The notes: generated by a model not told the origin, from the letters alone. A DNA stretch of 57,706 nucleotides from Acanthaster planci (GCF_001949145.1 NW_019091635.1:257565-315270); one strand, 5' to 3'. Counted from the first letter of the stretch, positions 25,380 through 38,830 are shown. Numbers and translations: made by a program.

Positions 25380-28300
25380 AGTTTGAGTTTTTAACCTGTC
25401 TTCCCCACCGTCCAACAAACTGTCCAAGGTCCCAAGGTTGGTTCTTTGGAAATGATGTTAGACGGTTTGAATGACAGTTGGATGGGCATTTGGGTGGACA
25501 ATCAGAGGAGAAGTTGCAACCGTCTATTAAACCAAGGTTCAACTCAACTGTCGACCAATTGTCCAAGATCTGTCCACTCAAACGTCTAACCAACCAGCCA
25601 AGTCGGAAAAACTAACCGTCTACCAAACCACTCACCAAACAGGCAACATAACAGCCCACCAAATCGTCCGTGCAACCGTTTACACACCCAGTCACCGAAC
25701 CATCAAGCACCAAGACTGCCTACAGGTTGTTCGACAATCTGAATGACTGTTGGTTGGACAGTCTGTGGACCCAACTGTCTAGTTCGGAGCCGTCCACCCA
25801 GCTACTCACCCCACCGTTAAACTAACCAGAACCTGACTGTCCACCTACCAACAGTCAGTGTGGACAAATCGAGGTTCTTTCCATCTGTGTACCCAACTGT
25901 CCAGTGCGGAGCCGTCCACCCAACTACTCACCCCACCGTTTAACTAAACAGAACATGGCTGTCAACCTACCAACAGTCAGTGTGGACAAATCAAGGTTCT
26001 TTCCATCTGTGGACCCAACTGTCCAGTGCGGAGCCGTCCACCCAACTACTCACCCCACCGTTCAACTAACCAGACCCTGACTGTCCACCTACCAACAGTC
26101 AGTTTTAAAGTCTGCATGACGCTTGGGTGGACTGTTGGGTGGGTGCAGCAAGGTTATACCCAACTGTTCACAGAACATGCAACAACTGTCAGCACATTTA
26201 ATTGTCTTACTAACAGTCACAATCGACCTGTCCATCCACCCACACATCCACGAAAAGTCTTCCCAACTGTCCAACCAACTGTCGACACCTAATCGTTCAT
26301 CCAACCACGTATCCAATCGTTTAACCAACCAACACAATTGCTCGCCTAACTACAGTTGGTTGTACGGTCTTAATGACGTTGGATAGTGGGTTGGACGAAC
26401 CAAGGGTCATCGCAGCTGTCAACCCACGTGTCCATGTAAATGTCCAACAAATAACCTCTTAAAAATCTAGCACTTTTAATCCAATTGTCCACACGAACTT
26501 CAACCAAATTGTCCATCCTAATCGTTTACCCATTCCGATGTGACTGTGTAACAATCTGTCGTAATAACCGTTAAACCAATTTGCCAACCAACCGTCTTTC
26601 AGACTGTCAACAAATTTGTCAACCCAGTCGTCCGTCACACTGCCCTCAAATTGTCCAACAGTTTTACTACTGTTCACACACCTAGCCAATCGTGGAACCA
26701 ACTGTTCGACAAGCTCTCCAACGCCATTGACCCAAACGTCTTACCAACTGTCCACCAAGCGGTTAAAGAAACTGTCCAACTGTCCATAGGACGGGTTTTT
26801 TTTGGAAATGTTGTTGGACAGTCTGAATGACAGTTGGGTGGGCTTTAGGTTGGACACTTTGATGGTCTATTAAACCAAGGTTCCCTCCAGTTGTCGACCA
26901 AACCGTCCTGTTAACTACATGTATATGACAACGGTCCACCCAACCGTCAACCAACGTCCAATGACCGTCCATTCAACCATCTGACTAACCGATTACCAAA
27001 CTATTTATGTAACTGAACAACCGTCACAGTTGGACATTCATGGAGGTTGTCACCAATTATTGCACCAAGGGTCATCCCAATTGTTAACTCAACTGTCTTA
27101 GAACCGTCCAGTCATAGGCTTAACCAACCATCCAACTAACCATCCACAAATCCATTCACGTACTGGCGGCCGAACCGTCCACCAAACCGTCCACTCAACC
27201 ATCCACCCAATGTCCCTCCGACCGTGCAACCATAGGTTGCAACCAACTATCCACCCCGTTGTCCACCCGACCTTCTTTAGACTGTCAAAAAGTTGTCCGC
27301 CCAGCCTTCCTTCAGGCTGCCCCTAAACTGTTCAACAAACCGTTATTTATACCGTTAAACCAACTTGTCATATAATCGCCCCAGCCAAAAGTCCACCAAA
27401 CTGTCCCGCAAAGTCTATCCAAACGTCTAACCAATTATTGTCTGCCTAACTGTCCACCAAATTGTCCGACTGGTTTTATCGAAATTTTGTTTGACGGTCT
27501 GAATGACGGTTGGGTGGGGATTAGGCTGGACGGCTTTTGCACAATTGGTGGGACAGTAAGATGAGGTTTAATGCAACTGTTCTCTGAACTGTACTTCCAA
27601 ACATCCAACCAACCGTCAACGACCGTCCACCCAACCGCTCAATTAACCAGTCATCAAACTATCCAGCCAATCGTCAACACAACCATTCATTTTACTGTAC
27701 AACTAACTGTCACAGTTGGACATTTACATGGAGGTTGTCACCATTGATTACACCAAGTTTCATCCCAATTGTCAATCAAACTGTCCCAAGAACTGTCCAC
27801 TCAAACATTTGACCGTCCCACTAACCGTTCAACTAACCATTCATCTAACTGACTACCCAACTGTCCATCCTACCGTCCACACAGTTGTCCACTGAACCGG
27901 CCGTTAACCACACATTTACCCATTGGTCCAACACAGTTTGTCAGTAAGTCGAAATGACGGTTGGTTGAACAGTGGTGTGGATGAACCAAGATTCATCCCA
28001 ACTGGCCACCAAACCGTCCACTGAACTGTCCAACCAATTGCCTACACAAATATCTAACCAATCACCTATCTAACCGACCAGGCAACTGTTCACCCAAGAA
28101 TCCACCTAACTGGCAAGTTTGCTCTCCTCCCAACCGTCCATTTGACTGTATAACGAACTGTCTCAACCAACCGTTTACACCACTACCCCTAACCGTCCTT
28201 CAAACTGTCCAACAAACTGTTAACCTATCTGCCTTCAGTCTAACAAACTGTTTAACAAATAAACCTTTAAACCACATTTCCAATCAACTGGCCAACCAAT

Positions 28301-28960
28301 TGTGGAAACCACTTGTCAACCCGACCCTCCACCCCACTGTTCAACAAATGTCCATCCAAATGTCTAACCAACCATCCAACTACAAGCAACAAAGACAAAA
28401 CTGTCAATCAAACAGCCCATTCAACTATGCAATGAACTTTCCAACCACTCGTCGCAACGAACTGTTTGACCAACAGTCCATCAAAGTGCCAAACCAATGT
28501 CTACCCAAACGTCAACACATGCAACCGTCAGCCTATCACCAGATCACTGAACCAACCTATGTCCACTTATCTGCAGCTGGTAAGACGGTTCCAAATGATG
28601 GTAGGTTGGACCGTGACGAACCATTGTTCACAAACTGTACCGTCTAACGAACTGTCCAACGACTGTCAATACAAACGTCCCCCAACGGCCCACTTATGTC
28701 CATCTAACCATCGCAACTAACCGTCCACCCACTGTCCACTCAACCGTCATTCAGACTGTCCAATAAACCGTCAGTCAGACCATTTACCAAGCTTCTCACC
28801 CAACTGTCCTTCAGACTGTCCAACAAACTGTTGAACCAACTGTCCACCCAAATGACCAACCAAATGTCTAACCAATTGTCCCCCAGACCGTGAAAAGTCC
28901 GAGCCAATTGACCAATGCACTGACTGGCCAACCAACCAAGCAGAACTTCAGTGTAAACAA
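25380..28960. repeat. Minisatellite array B: 12-bp repeat
   Basis: Same 12-mer family and same plus-strand C-rich polarity as array A. G-strand islands begin near 25435, 26788 and 27480. A local duplication is visible at 25790-26100: a block of about 125 bp carrying GGAGCCGTCCACCC and CAACTACTCACCCCACCGTT occurs three times. Near 28744 the C-strand word CATTCAGACTGTCC is the exact complement of part of the island sequence. It begins immediately upstream of pseudogene A and ends in the flank copied at 33560-33640. Confidence 0.93.
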
Positions 28961-29700
28961 ACTCGGAAGATTGAGGGGAGACAATGTAACTCTGACCTTT
29001 TTGACTAATATAAACGAATATAAACGTGACGGTTCACTGGACATTTTCCGATGGCTCCCGTATGATGGACAAGTATAATAATATGGAATCTCTATTACTG
29101 TTTTGTCGTCATTACATTCGACCTGCATAATGAAATGAAGTTTCCTCTGATGTTGACAGGTGTACATTAATATACTGGAAACAATGGAAAAACTCCCCAT
29201 ATTTCTTTGATAGGCTTAGTTTTTCCATTTTACCCTCATTGTTCCAGTCGGATTCCACGCCTCGGGTTCCGCGCCTCGCATCAGAAACCACGCTGTACGT
29301 TGTGACATGTCTAGTGCACATTGCACAGGACACAGACGATGATTGCGCGACCCTGTGCGACATGCGAATATGCAAATAAAAACCTTGTCAGACTGGATTG
29401 TAATAGGTTTACCTTTATTGTAGAGCTTCCAAAGTAACGTTCGTTGTACACAGTAGATTAACTCACGTTGCGGCGTTTTTCAGCCATCTGCATGCAACTC
29501 TCGTCTACTCTTCTAGTTTGGCATCGCCTTGCCTTCCTGAGCTTCTTACCTTTATTTAGTTTTCTTACGAGATATAGTTTCGCAAAGTTCGTTTGTTCGA
29601 GATGTATAATCCAGTTCGTTCCCGTAAGATCTGTAGATAGGAAAGTTGTTTTTATTTTTGGACACCCGTCGTTTTAAAGATGTTATCGATATTATTATAT
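28961..29700. repeat. Segmental duplication flank, copy 2 (short)
   Basis: Aligns with 20520-21000 and with 33560-34780: TTACATTCGACC, a TGACAGGTGTACATTAATAT word, ATCAGAAACCACGCTGTACG and TTCAGCCATCTGCATGCAAC. Homology stops near 29700, where AT-rich unrelated sequence leads to array C. This copy therefore carries no methyltransferase. Confidence 0.8.
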
Positions 29701-30190
29701 TTTTAGTAATTTTTCAAAGTTCGTTTTTATGAATTACATATTTTGGAATTTCGCTTTGTGAGAAATAAATTTAAAACCGACAATGTATACCTCCTGAAAA
29801 TTAACTTGTAAAATATGTCATAAAAAGCAAACCTCATCAAAACATGTGTCTCGTTATAAGGATTTGTTAAAAGAATAGAAACAATATTGATAAATACTGA
29901 TCTCATCGTCTCGATCAAACGAACTTTGGAAAAAAATATATCTAATAAAACGAAGTCGGGAAAAAATATATCTCCTTAATTGAAGCGAACTTCGAAAAAC
30001 ATAAACTACACTTTTTGAAAAAAAAACCTGATGGAACTACAAGGCTTTCGTTGGATTGACCTTTAAGGCTGGTTCACACTTTGCACAATAGCAAACGCGA
30101 ATGCAAATTTGTAACGTCAGATCAATTATTAGCGTTGCGAATTCGTTAAAGTTAAAAATATTTTAATGATCGAGTTGAAATGAAGTGACC
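29701..30190. other. AT-rich spacer between flank copy 2 and array C
   Basis: No gene. The word AAACGAACTT recurs in similar form near 29910, 29950 and 29985, suggesting a small degenerate tandem repeat. At 30067-30140 the sequence resembles the left half of the MITE at 33938-34099 (TTCACACTTTGC, GCGAATGCAAATTTGTAACG). Confidence 0.55.
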
Positions 30191-32179
30191 ATCAAAAATC
30201 TCTCTGCTGTCCTACGGATTTTCCCCAAAATGTCCAACAAATTGATCTTCAGATTATCCAACCAACTGAAAACACAACCTGCCAACAGTCTGAATAATGA
30301 TTGTGTAGGTAATTGGTTGGACGGCCCTTAGGCAGTTGTTTAGACAATCTGATGGAAAGTTGCAACCGTCTATTAAACCAAGATTCATCGGAACCTTACA
30401 CATTACCTTTCAACTAACAATCCAGCAAACCATTCACTTAACCAGCGACTTAGCAGTTCATAAAACTGTCCAAGCAACCATCCACCCACCCAACTGTTTA
30501 AGCAACAAAGTGAATGTCAAAGCGAACACCAAACAGTTAACCAACCGTCTAAGCAATCTAAAAGCAGTTGATTGGACGGTATTAATGGCAGGCGGGCAGT
30601 GGAGTGGGCAAGCTAAGGTTAATAGACTTTCAACCCAACTGTCCACCGAACCCTCCACCCAACTGCTCAGCCAAGCATTTAAGCAACCACAACTTTACCG
30701 TCCACCTAATAACAACTGGTTGACAGTCTGCATGACAGTTGGGTGAACAGAGGGCTGGTGAACAAGGGTTAAATCCAACTATCAACCCAACTGTACGCCA
30801 AACTAATGTTTTCACAAACGCGTTACAAAGCGCCTGACTGACGTCTACCCACTGAACTGTCGGCACACAGTCTACCCAACTGTCTAACTGTCGACACCTA
30901 GTCGTCCAGCTAACCAACCACACAACCGTTCAACCTTGCAACAGCTCAGACATCCACCTACCTAAAGTTTGTTGAACGATCTGAATGACGGGTGGGCAGT
31001 AGGGTTAACGAAGCAATGTTCATCACAACTGTCAAAAACCTGTCCACTGATGAGCTGACCACAAAACGTCCGCACAGACATCCAACTTCCACCTAAACGT
31101 TTACCCAACCGTTAATCTCACCGTTCAACTATACGTTTGAACAAACCGTTCACCCCATCGTCTACCCAACCGTCCTCCAAACTGTCAAAAAATCTGTCCA
31201 CCCAACCATTCTTCAGACTGCCCCCTAAACTGTCTAATAAACCGTTCTTTAGACCGTCCAACCGACTGTTCACACAACCTGTCCACCGTGAAACAAACTC
31301 TCCGCCAAAATGTCCACCAACGTCCACCCAAGAGTTTTACTACCTGTCTGCGCCAACCGTCCTTCAAGCAGTACAAAACGCAGTTCTCTAATAACATTGT
31401 TTTACCATCCGGTACAACAGCTGGGTGGGCATTAGGGTGGGCAATTAGATGGACTGTGGCTTAGGTTTATTGAATTAAGGTTCATCCCTATTGTCGACTC
31501 AACTGTCCTAGATCCGTCCTCTACAACGTCTAACCAACCGGCCAAGTCGGCCCGACTAACTGTCAACCAAACCATTCACCAAATCGGCCACCTAACAGTC
31601 CACAAAAATAATCGTCTGCCGAACTCACCACTCGACAAACATCCCTTACCGTCACCTACTAACCCGACGGTTCTCTTACCCACAGTTTGTTGGACAGTCT
31701 GACTGTTGGGTGAACATCGCTGTTCATCCCAAGCCAACCGTCCAAGACAGTCAAACCGTCAACAGAGTCATCTATCCAACCAGCACCGTTAATATCAACC
31801 GAGCAGTCCACGTATTGGACAGTCTGAATGACGATCGGGTAGGCAGTGGGATGGACAAAACATGGTTCTTCCCACTGTCACCCAACTGTCCACCGAACCG
31901 TCTACTGAACCGGAACGCAACTGTCCACCTACTAACAGTTGGTTTATTTAAAGGTTTATTTCAACTTTCACCGGACTGTCCAACAACTGTCCGCACAAAC
32001 GTCTCACCAACCGTCGGACCATCCACCGAAAAAAAAAAAACTGTCACAGTTTAGATGGAGGCTGTCACCATTTATTACACCAACGTTCATCTATTGTCAG
32101 CCAAACTGTCGAAGAACTGTCTATCCAAACTCCTCATCTTTCAACTAACCCTCCACCCAACCGACCATCCAACTGCCCA

Positions 32180-32503
32180 CCCTACCGCAGTGTTGTAGCC
32201 GAGACATCGCAAGACCAGACACAAGACTATGCACAAGACCAGACACAAGACCAGACACAAGACCAGACACAAGACCAGACACAAGACCATGCACAAGACC
32301 AGACACAAGACCAGACACAAGACCAGACACAAGACCACACACAAGACCACACACAAGCAACAGTGTGAACAATGACAAAGGAATTCTTTTGTTGCAGTTC
32401 ATTTGAATAGCTTGTGACTGGAATTCAGATCGGAGGTCTTGTGTTGGTCCTGCGTGGTCTTGTGAAGGTCTTAATTGGTCTCGACTACAACACTGCCCTA
32501 CCG
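32180..32503. mobile_element. hAT-type MITE with target duplication
   Basis: The element at 32188-32495 starts CAGTGTTGTAGCCGAGAC and ends in the inverted copy of CAGTGTTGTAGTCGAGAC. It is flanked by the perfect 8-bp duplication CCCTACCG (32180-32187 and 32496-32503), the size made by hAT transposases. The left half is a 12-bp minisatellite (CACAAGACCAGA-like units, about 32206-32357); the right half matches the fragments at 133-235 and 2305-2425. It is 308 bp with no transposase. Confidence 0.92.
32206..32357 (+). repeat. 12-bp tandem repeat inside the hAT MITE
   Basis: About twelve units of AGACACAAGACC with few changes. Translated on the minus strand it gives the artefactual CLVLCLVL pattern. 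Repeats inside MITE ends can expand after insertion. Confidence 0.9.
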
Positions 32504-33937
32504 TCCAAACAGGCGTCCACCCAACTGTTAACCAAACATTCAACCAGTAGTCCACCACAGTTTGACAGAAAGTCCAAATGACGTTTGGGTGGAGAGTGGT
32601 GTGGATGAACCAAGATTCATCCTAACCGGCCATCCAATCTTCCATGAACTGCCCAGTAACTGTTCACGTAAACGTCTAACCAATCGCCCATCTAACCGAC
32701 CAGCCAACCACAGACCCAAATATTCATTGCCCATCTTGCCGTCTACCCAACCGTTGATTTGACCGTATAACCAACTGTCGCACCAACCGTCTGCCCTACT
32801 GTCCCCCGTCTGTAAGACTGTCCAACAAACTGTTTACCCAGCAGCTGCTTTCAGCCAAACAAATCGTGTGACAAATGAATCTTTAAACCGTTAAACCGAC
32901 TTTCCACTCAACCGGCCGACCAATCCTGACAACCAAATGTCCACCCTCCACTCACCCCCTTGTTCCGACAAATGTCCAACCAAATGTGTCCAACCATTAT
33001 ATGCAACCGTCCACCAAACTTTCAACTTGGCTTTCCACCTTACCACCTAGTCAACAATCCAGCGAACCTTTAATCCAGCCATAACAACTGTCTGTAACCG
33101 AACTGTAACCGTCCAAACTTTCCAACAACTGTCTACCCAAACGTCTATCCATGCAACAGTCCAACCAACCACTCACCCAATCATTCAACCAACCATTAGC
33201 CACTTGCCTACAGTTGGTCGGACGGTTCTGAATGACGATAGGTTAACAGTCGGCTGAACCAACCAACATGCACTGCAACTGCCAACTGTACCGTCCACCA
33301 ACTATCAACACAAATGTGTAGCCAACGGTTCACTTAATTTTCCATCAACATGTAATTGTAGCAAACAACTGTCCACCCACAGTCCACTCAACCGTCCTTC
33401 AGACTGTCAAACAAACCGTCAGCAAGACCACGTCACAAGCTGACCAAGCCTGCCCTTCAGACTGTCCAACCAACTGTCCGCCCAAACGGTAAACCAATCG
33501 TCCACCGAACCGCTCAACGTCCAGCCAGCCAAATGACAAATCGAGTGACTGACCAAAGAAACAAAATAACTTGAGTGTAATGAAAGATGGAAGACCAAAG
33601 AGAAACGCTATAAAACTCTGACCGTTTTAAAACAATATAAATGAATACATGACGGTTCATTTGACATCCCCAATGGCCGCCTTAAATGACGGAAAGCAGG
33701 GTGTTGGGTTTTGTTCAGAGCGGATGTCATGGGACATGGGCTACGAACAAAAGGCACCACGGTGCCTGCCGCCATTGGCATGGGCCATTGCAAATGACCA
33801 CTGGTAGCGTTACCATGGTCACCTACTGGATTCGTCTGTAACTAATTGACAAGCGACCGATTGAGCCACAGAGCGAAACACACAGACTTCTGTTAATGAC
33901 TTCATATAACAAGCAACTGACTTTCCTCAATCATAAG

Positions 33938-34099
33938 GTCGGTTCATAATGGGCGCAAAGGTGAACACGAATGCAAAATTGTGACGTAGATAAATTATTC
34001 GTGTTGAATTCGCAAACTGTGAACACATTTCAACTCCCGAAATTTTGCTGCAAATGTTTTGTGCTTGCTATCGCGTTCACCTAAAGTATGAACCACCCC
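33938..34099. mobile_element. Short MITE with imperfect inverted ends
   Basis: The left end GGTCGGTTCATAATGGGCGC and the right end, in reverse complement GGTGGTTCATACTTTAGGTG, form imperfect inverted repeats around a 160-bp AT-rich body with several GCGAA/TTCGC words. A half copy may lie at 30067-30140. Target duplication not seen. Confidence 0.55.
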
Positions 34100-34199
34100 A
34101 AATGGTCTTAAAGTATGCTGATCTGCAAAAATCCTCATTATAAAAAAAAACCATTCACTGAATTTAAACTGTTAGTTTGAAATCTATATACCAGACATG

Positions 34200-37100
34200 T
34201 ATATCAGTTGAATCCTAATCTTTTATTTTGTCGTTATTACATTTCACCCCCATAGTAAAATTAAGTTCCCTCTGATGTTGACAGGTGTGTATTAATTTAC
34301 TGGAATCAATGGAAACAATTTCCAGCTTTTTGTTGCGTAGGCCTACTTAGCTTGAATTGCGGTTTGCCAAAATTTTCCCTCATATTTGCTCTGGTAGGAT
34401 TCCATATGTCTCTAATTCGAATTCCTGAGGTGCGTTTCGTCGAAACACTCAGCTTTCTCGCAATCTTTATCAGAGCAGGGCAGTCGCACCCTGTGTGCTG
34501 ACGTGTCCAGTGCACTTTGAGCAGATCATAGTTGATGATCGAACGACTCTGTTGGCTACAACGTGCGAAAATGCAAAATAAAAAGCTTCAGTCAGCCACG
34601 TTGTAGGTTTGCCTTCAGTGCAGAGCTTCCAAAGTGATGATCACTATATACAGTAAATTAAACTCACCTTGCTGTTTTTTTCAGTAATCTTCATGCAACT
34701 CTGTCTACTTTTTCAGTGTAGCATCGCCCCTTGCCTTCCTCAGGTTCTTAGCTTTATTCAGGGTCTTCAGGGCGGCTATATACTCTCAGGACCCCCCCCC
34801 CCAAAAAAAAACTCGTGGGTAGTGTTGCAGTCGAGTCCAGCACAAGCCCTTTCACGACTTTCTTCACAATTCCTGAAATATTTAGAAATTGCAGCTGGGT
34901 CAACAATGAAAAAAAGCTTGGGGCTAAGCTAAAGACTGGATGATTTGTGATGAGCTTGCTGGGACCTGCGATGGACTCGACTATAGCTAATGGGTCTCAG
35001 GCGACACCGTTTGCACGCGTCACGCAGCAAGCAATGATGCTAGCCTTGTACCCTGGAGCGATAAGGGTCTCTTGGCATGCCTGGCGTCCGTGCAATGCTT
35101 AGGCTAAAGAGGGGGTATCGACGATGAGCGGGTATCATTTCTAAATTAAAAGCAAACTAAAGCCAACTAGCATTTGGCAAAGCCACAAGTTTGGCAAAAC
35201 AACATAAATTTTTTTAAAAAGTACAAGAAACCAGCTGAATATGACTAACTTTACTCTTTTTTACTTTAATGGCATGTGATCTTTTTAACCTTTTATGTAA
35301 TGTCTTTTGGTTTTAACCTCAGGGATAACCCTTTATACAGTGATTTCGATTTGAAGCAATCCTCGGGCCTGCCTTTATATCTGTTTTGATGTTTTCTTAA
35401 TTTGTTATATTTGTTGTTTTTCCCGAAAATATAATACTGAATGGAATATCCCTCTTTCCTTACTTGGTGTCGGTGTGTGTTCAGCAGTTTCCAGGTCCAA
35501 GACTCGTTTTCATCGTCTTTGTTCTCAATGCTCGATTTCAGGCCCCGCTGGAAGTCGGCAAAGGGTTGTTTTCAGTCGGTGCAGTGTAAGAGTGAGGGTG
35601 GATGTGGATGGGTAGTTCACTGGTGCTCCGAAGATGGTTTGCCCGACGCCAATGCGATTCAAATTTCTGGGCAACTTGTCTGTTTTTCTGTAAACCAATG
35701 TGAGTTAACTACTGTCAAGTTTAATATCAAACTGTTTTAGTTCGTATCAAAGAAAATGAAATACCTCCGCCCTCTCAAGGTAAAACGATGTAACTTGAAA
35801 ATGATCATTTGGAGAAGAACGACTTCAAACTTGAGGCCGTTGCAATTTTTGGATTATGAATGCAATCTTGTTGAAATTTCACAGCCATATCATGAGATGT
35901 ATTTTCTGGAAATGTGGAAAATTTTATGTTTACACGCCCTAAGATGTCACAATGATTTTTTAAAGAAAATGCATTGAAAAGAAAAGAAATTGCAAAGAAA
36001 TTCTGCCTTTCATGCAGAATACACACAGTTCATGAGAAACGATGAATCCTCCTTTGCTCCACACAGCTTTTTCATACGTTTCACGGCAAAACGATGTATC
36101 TTTGGTTACCTATTTCAGATATGGGACATTTGACTCAGTTACATGCCAGAATAATGTATCTTTTTGAGACTTTCAGTGCATTTTATCTAAAAAGCAACAT
36201 GACAACCCAGTGGTATGGCATGATTACTTCGTGAAATTTATAATTTGATGTACGTTGGATTTTCCGTAAAATGAGCAAGTCAGACACAATTAATAAAGAC
36301 TTTTAAAAAACCCTTTTGACATGTAAATGATATACATACTCGCACGTTACAGCAGAGTGTTGTTAAGTGTAGTTGCAGTTATTTCAAGGTTGAATGTCTG
36401 TATAACGAAGGCTGCTCATGTTTATCCTCTGAGATTATAACGTACGTTAATTGTAAAGTTCAATCATATCTTCTGACTCTGAGCTTAAGTCATGTGGATT
36501 CTTAAAAATGTAGTGAAATAATTATTCTCTTTAGTTACAACCTTATGCCACAGTTAATCAATAATCATATTACATGCATTAACACCTGAGATGAAAACTC
36601 ATTGCAAAATGTTACGATTTAACGTTAATACCAGATTTTATTAAGACACTGTAAAATAGTTCCAAAATGACGTCATGCCGAGGTTCAAGTCACAAAGACT
36701 TTTTACATGTAGTTTAAAACATGTAATGCCAAGGCTGAGCACAAGTCATGTTGCCTGTTAAAGAAAGGCATGGTAAAATCCATTTCAGTTGCAACTCTGT
36801 GCCACAGTTGGCATGCATACGTAACAATCGTAACAGCATAAAGTAATGTCAAATTATTTCAGTGAGAGTATGTAACAATGAATCACCCGGTCTGTGTCTG
36901 GTCAGAGCAAAAGATAGATCTACATTACTTTTTATGAACATGTTTTATGTGAGCAAAAACTAGTTAAGTTCCATTCAAAGACTACAGCATTTATTTGACC
37001 AAAGGAAGAATCTTGAAGATGCACTCTTTTGCCATATTATACACACTGCATTGAATAAAGTACGTGAAGATGTATACACTTTCACCTTACAGATTATCAC

Positions 37101-38830
37101 CATAAACAAGGTATCTTTGATATGGTTGGTTTGATATGGGAAGGTGCTCCGAATTAAAATGAAAAACGGATGTCTGCAGTATGTGTTGTAATTCTCGGTG
37201 AAGCTTCTAAGACCAAAACTGCAAACAAGAAATGTGTAACTTGTAGATACAGTGTATTGCTTAAGCACTAACTATACCACAGCAATTGCAACATGAGATA
37301 CACTCTGCCAAAGGAAATCACAGGAATTACCTCTAAAACGCTTGGGATAACAGGGGGTAACTCGGAAAGGAAATTTTGTATAGTTTTTCATAACATGTCC
37401 TCTCCAAAAGCAATAAACAACAACTTTCATCGTTTTGCCTTGGGAGGGCCAACCTTAATAAACTCCAGGAATTAAAAAAAAAGAATATCGTATTTACTCC
37501 AACACCGTGAGAATCAGACACCTAGCCAGCTCTATGTTTCCACAGAGATATCGTTTCGATTATAACAAAGTCGAGTTGGGAATATTTTGCTGCAGAGAAT
37601 TCAATGCTATTATTAAATGAATTTATGACATATCAGTTTGCAATAATGACATATTTTAAGTTTTCAGTTTGCTGGAATTAATGTCCCCATTTTCCTCATC
37701 AATTTTCCATTCTGCTACATTTTATGTAGTATTTTATACGCTACTGATACGAAAGCCATACTCTCTAGCGGCAAGAGTGGCAAAATCACTCTCAAACAGA
37801 GCGAGTCCCTTATCTGTCCTCTTCAAAAGCGTGAAAATCACTCTCTAAACATTGAAAATCACTCAAAAATAGACTTCTTCGAAGAGTAGTTCCTTCATTC
37901 TTTTGGAGCGGTTGTCACCCCTCTCAGAGCGGTTTTCATTCTTATTGGGTGGATTGAAAAGGACTCACCCTGTTTAAGTGAGGTTTTCACTCTTTTGCCT
38001 TTATACGTTTCATGCATGGTACCGTGTTTCCCTGAATGTAACAAAAATTTGCCTTTAAATCATTATGCTAATGGAGTTCTAGACGAAGCCAGCCAAACTC
38101 AAAAGGTTTCATCACTCCTAGAGAAAAACCGCTGCAGCTTGTCCTTAGGTTGGTATCGCTCCACTGCCCGGTTTGTTAATGTACACTTTCGCCGAATGGC
38201 ATGCTTTGTTTTATACTCCCACGCAGCACAATTTTCCCAATAAGAAAATAACTGTAACCGACCTCAGATGAAGCCTAAATAAGTGCAACATTAATAGGCC
38301 TTTAAACTGTTATGTTTGTTAAGTTCTAAAACATCTTTTGAGGAAAACATTCTTTTGAAAGACACCTAAGCTTACCTGATTCACGTTGAGATAGATGTTC
38401 CAAAAGAGGGCAATGTTCTTGTTTGAGCTCATGGAAGATTTATTGTTTAGTGACAAGCAAGCCCAACTTTGAAGCTATTATTATCATCCACCCTAGTCTT
38501 CGTCATTTGATAACTTTCGAATGATGTTCACAGAAACTAAAAAGATGCTGCTACCAGGATAAAAAGAGCTCTGTTGCTGGTCCCGTTAAATATTGTTTCA
38601 CTGCCCGATTTGTTATCGTACACATGCGCTTTATGGAATGTTTTTTGTTTGATTCAAAGTTTTCTCCATGGGAATTATGCGACGCGATGACCAGGATTTC
38701 GGCTCCAACTTTTGTTTCGACATAAACTGACTATGGCCTACGTCACAAGGAACAGCTGAACGCACCCAGTGCTAGCCTAGCAACTTACATGGAAATAAAC
38801 ATTTCACACAACTTAAATGCGTCACAAACA
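34200..38830. repeat. Segmental duplication flank, copy 3 (long)
   Basis: Co-linear with 20505-22800, expanded by insertions. An internal duplication is present: CACTGCCCGGTTTGTTAATG near 38161 and CACTGCCCGATTTGTTATCG near 38599, against one copy at 22420. Short AAAATCACTC repeats occur at 37782, 37834 and 37855. A minus-strand frame near 35480-35690 has an acceptor-like TTGCCCAG and reads for about 45 codons, but copy 1 lacks it. No gene is called; 35700-37700 is AT-rich with nothing recognised. Confidence 0.75.

Larger units (their letters stand above)
30190..33560. repeat. Minisatellite array C: 12-bp repeat
   Basis: Third block of the ACYGTCCACCCA-like 12-mer, with islands near 30290, 31400 and 31690. 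It is interrupted by a hAT-type MITE at 32188-32495. The ORFs inside (for example 30336-30746 and 31710-32054) are repeat by-products. Confidence 0.93.

Noticed and set aside
32141-32356. Minus-strand ORF with a CLVLCLVL pattern resembling a membrane protein
   Set aside because: It is translation of the 12-bp minisatellite inside the hAT MITE.
14020-33560. CRISPR-like repeat array
   Set aside because: Units are 12 bp, adjacent and degenerate, with no conserved repeat separated by unique spacers; the genome is eukaryotic.
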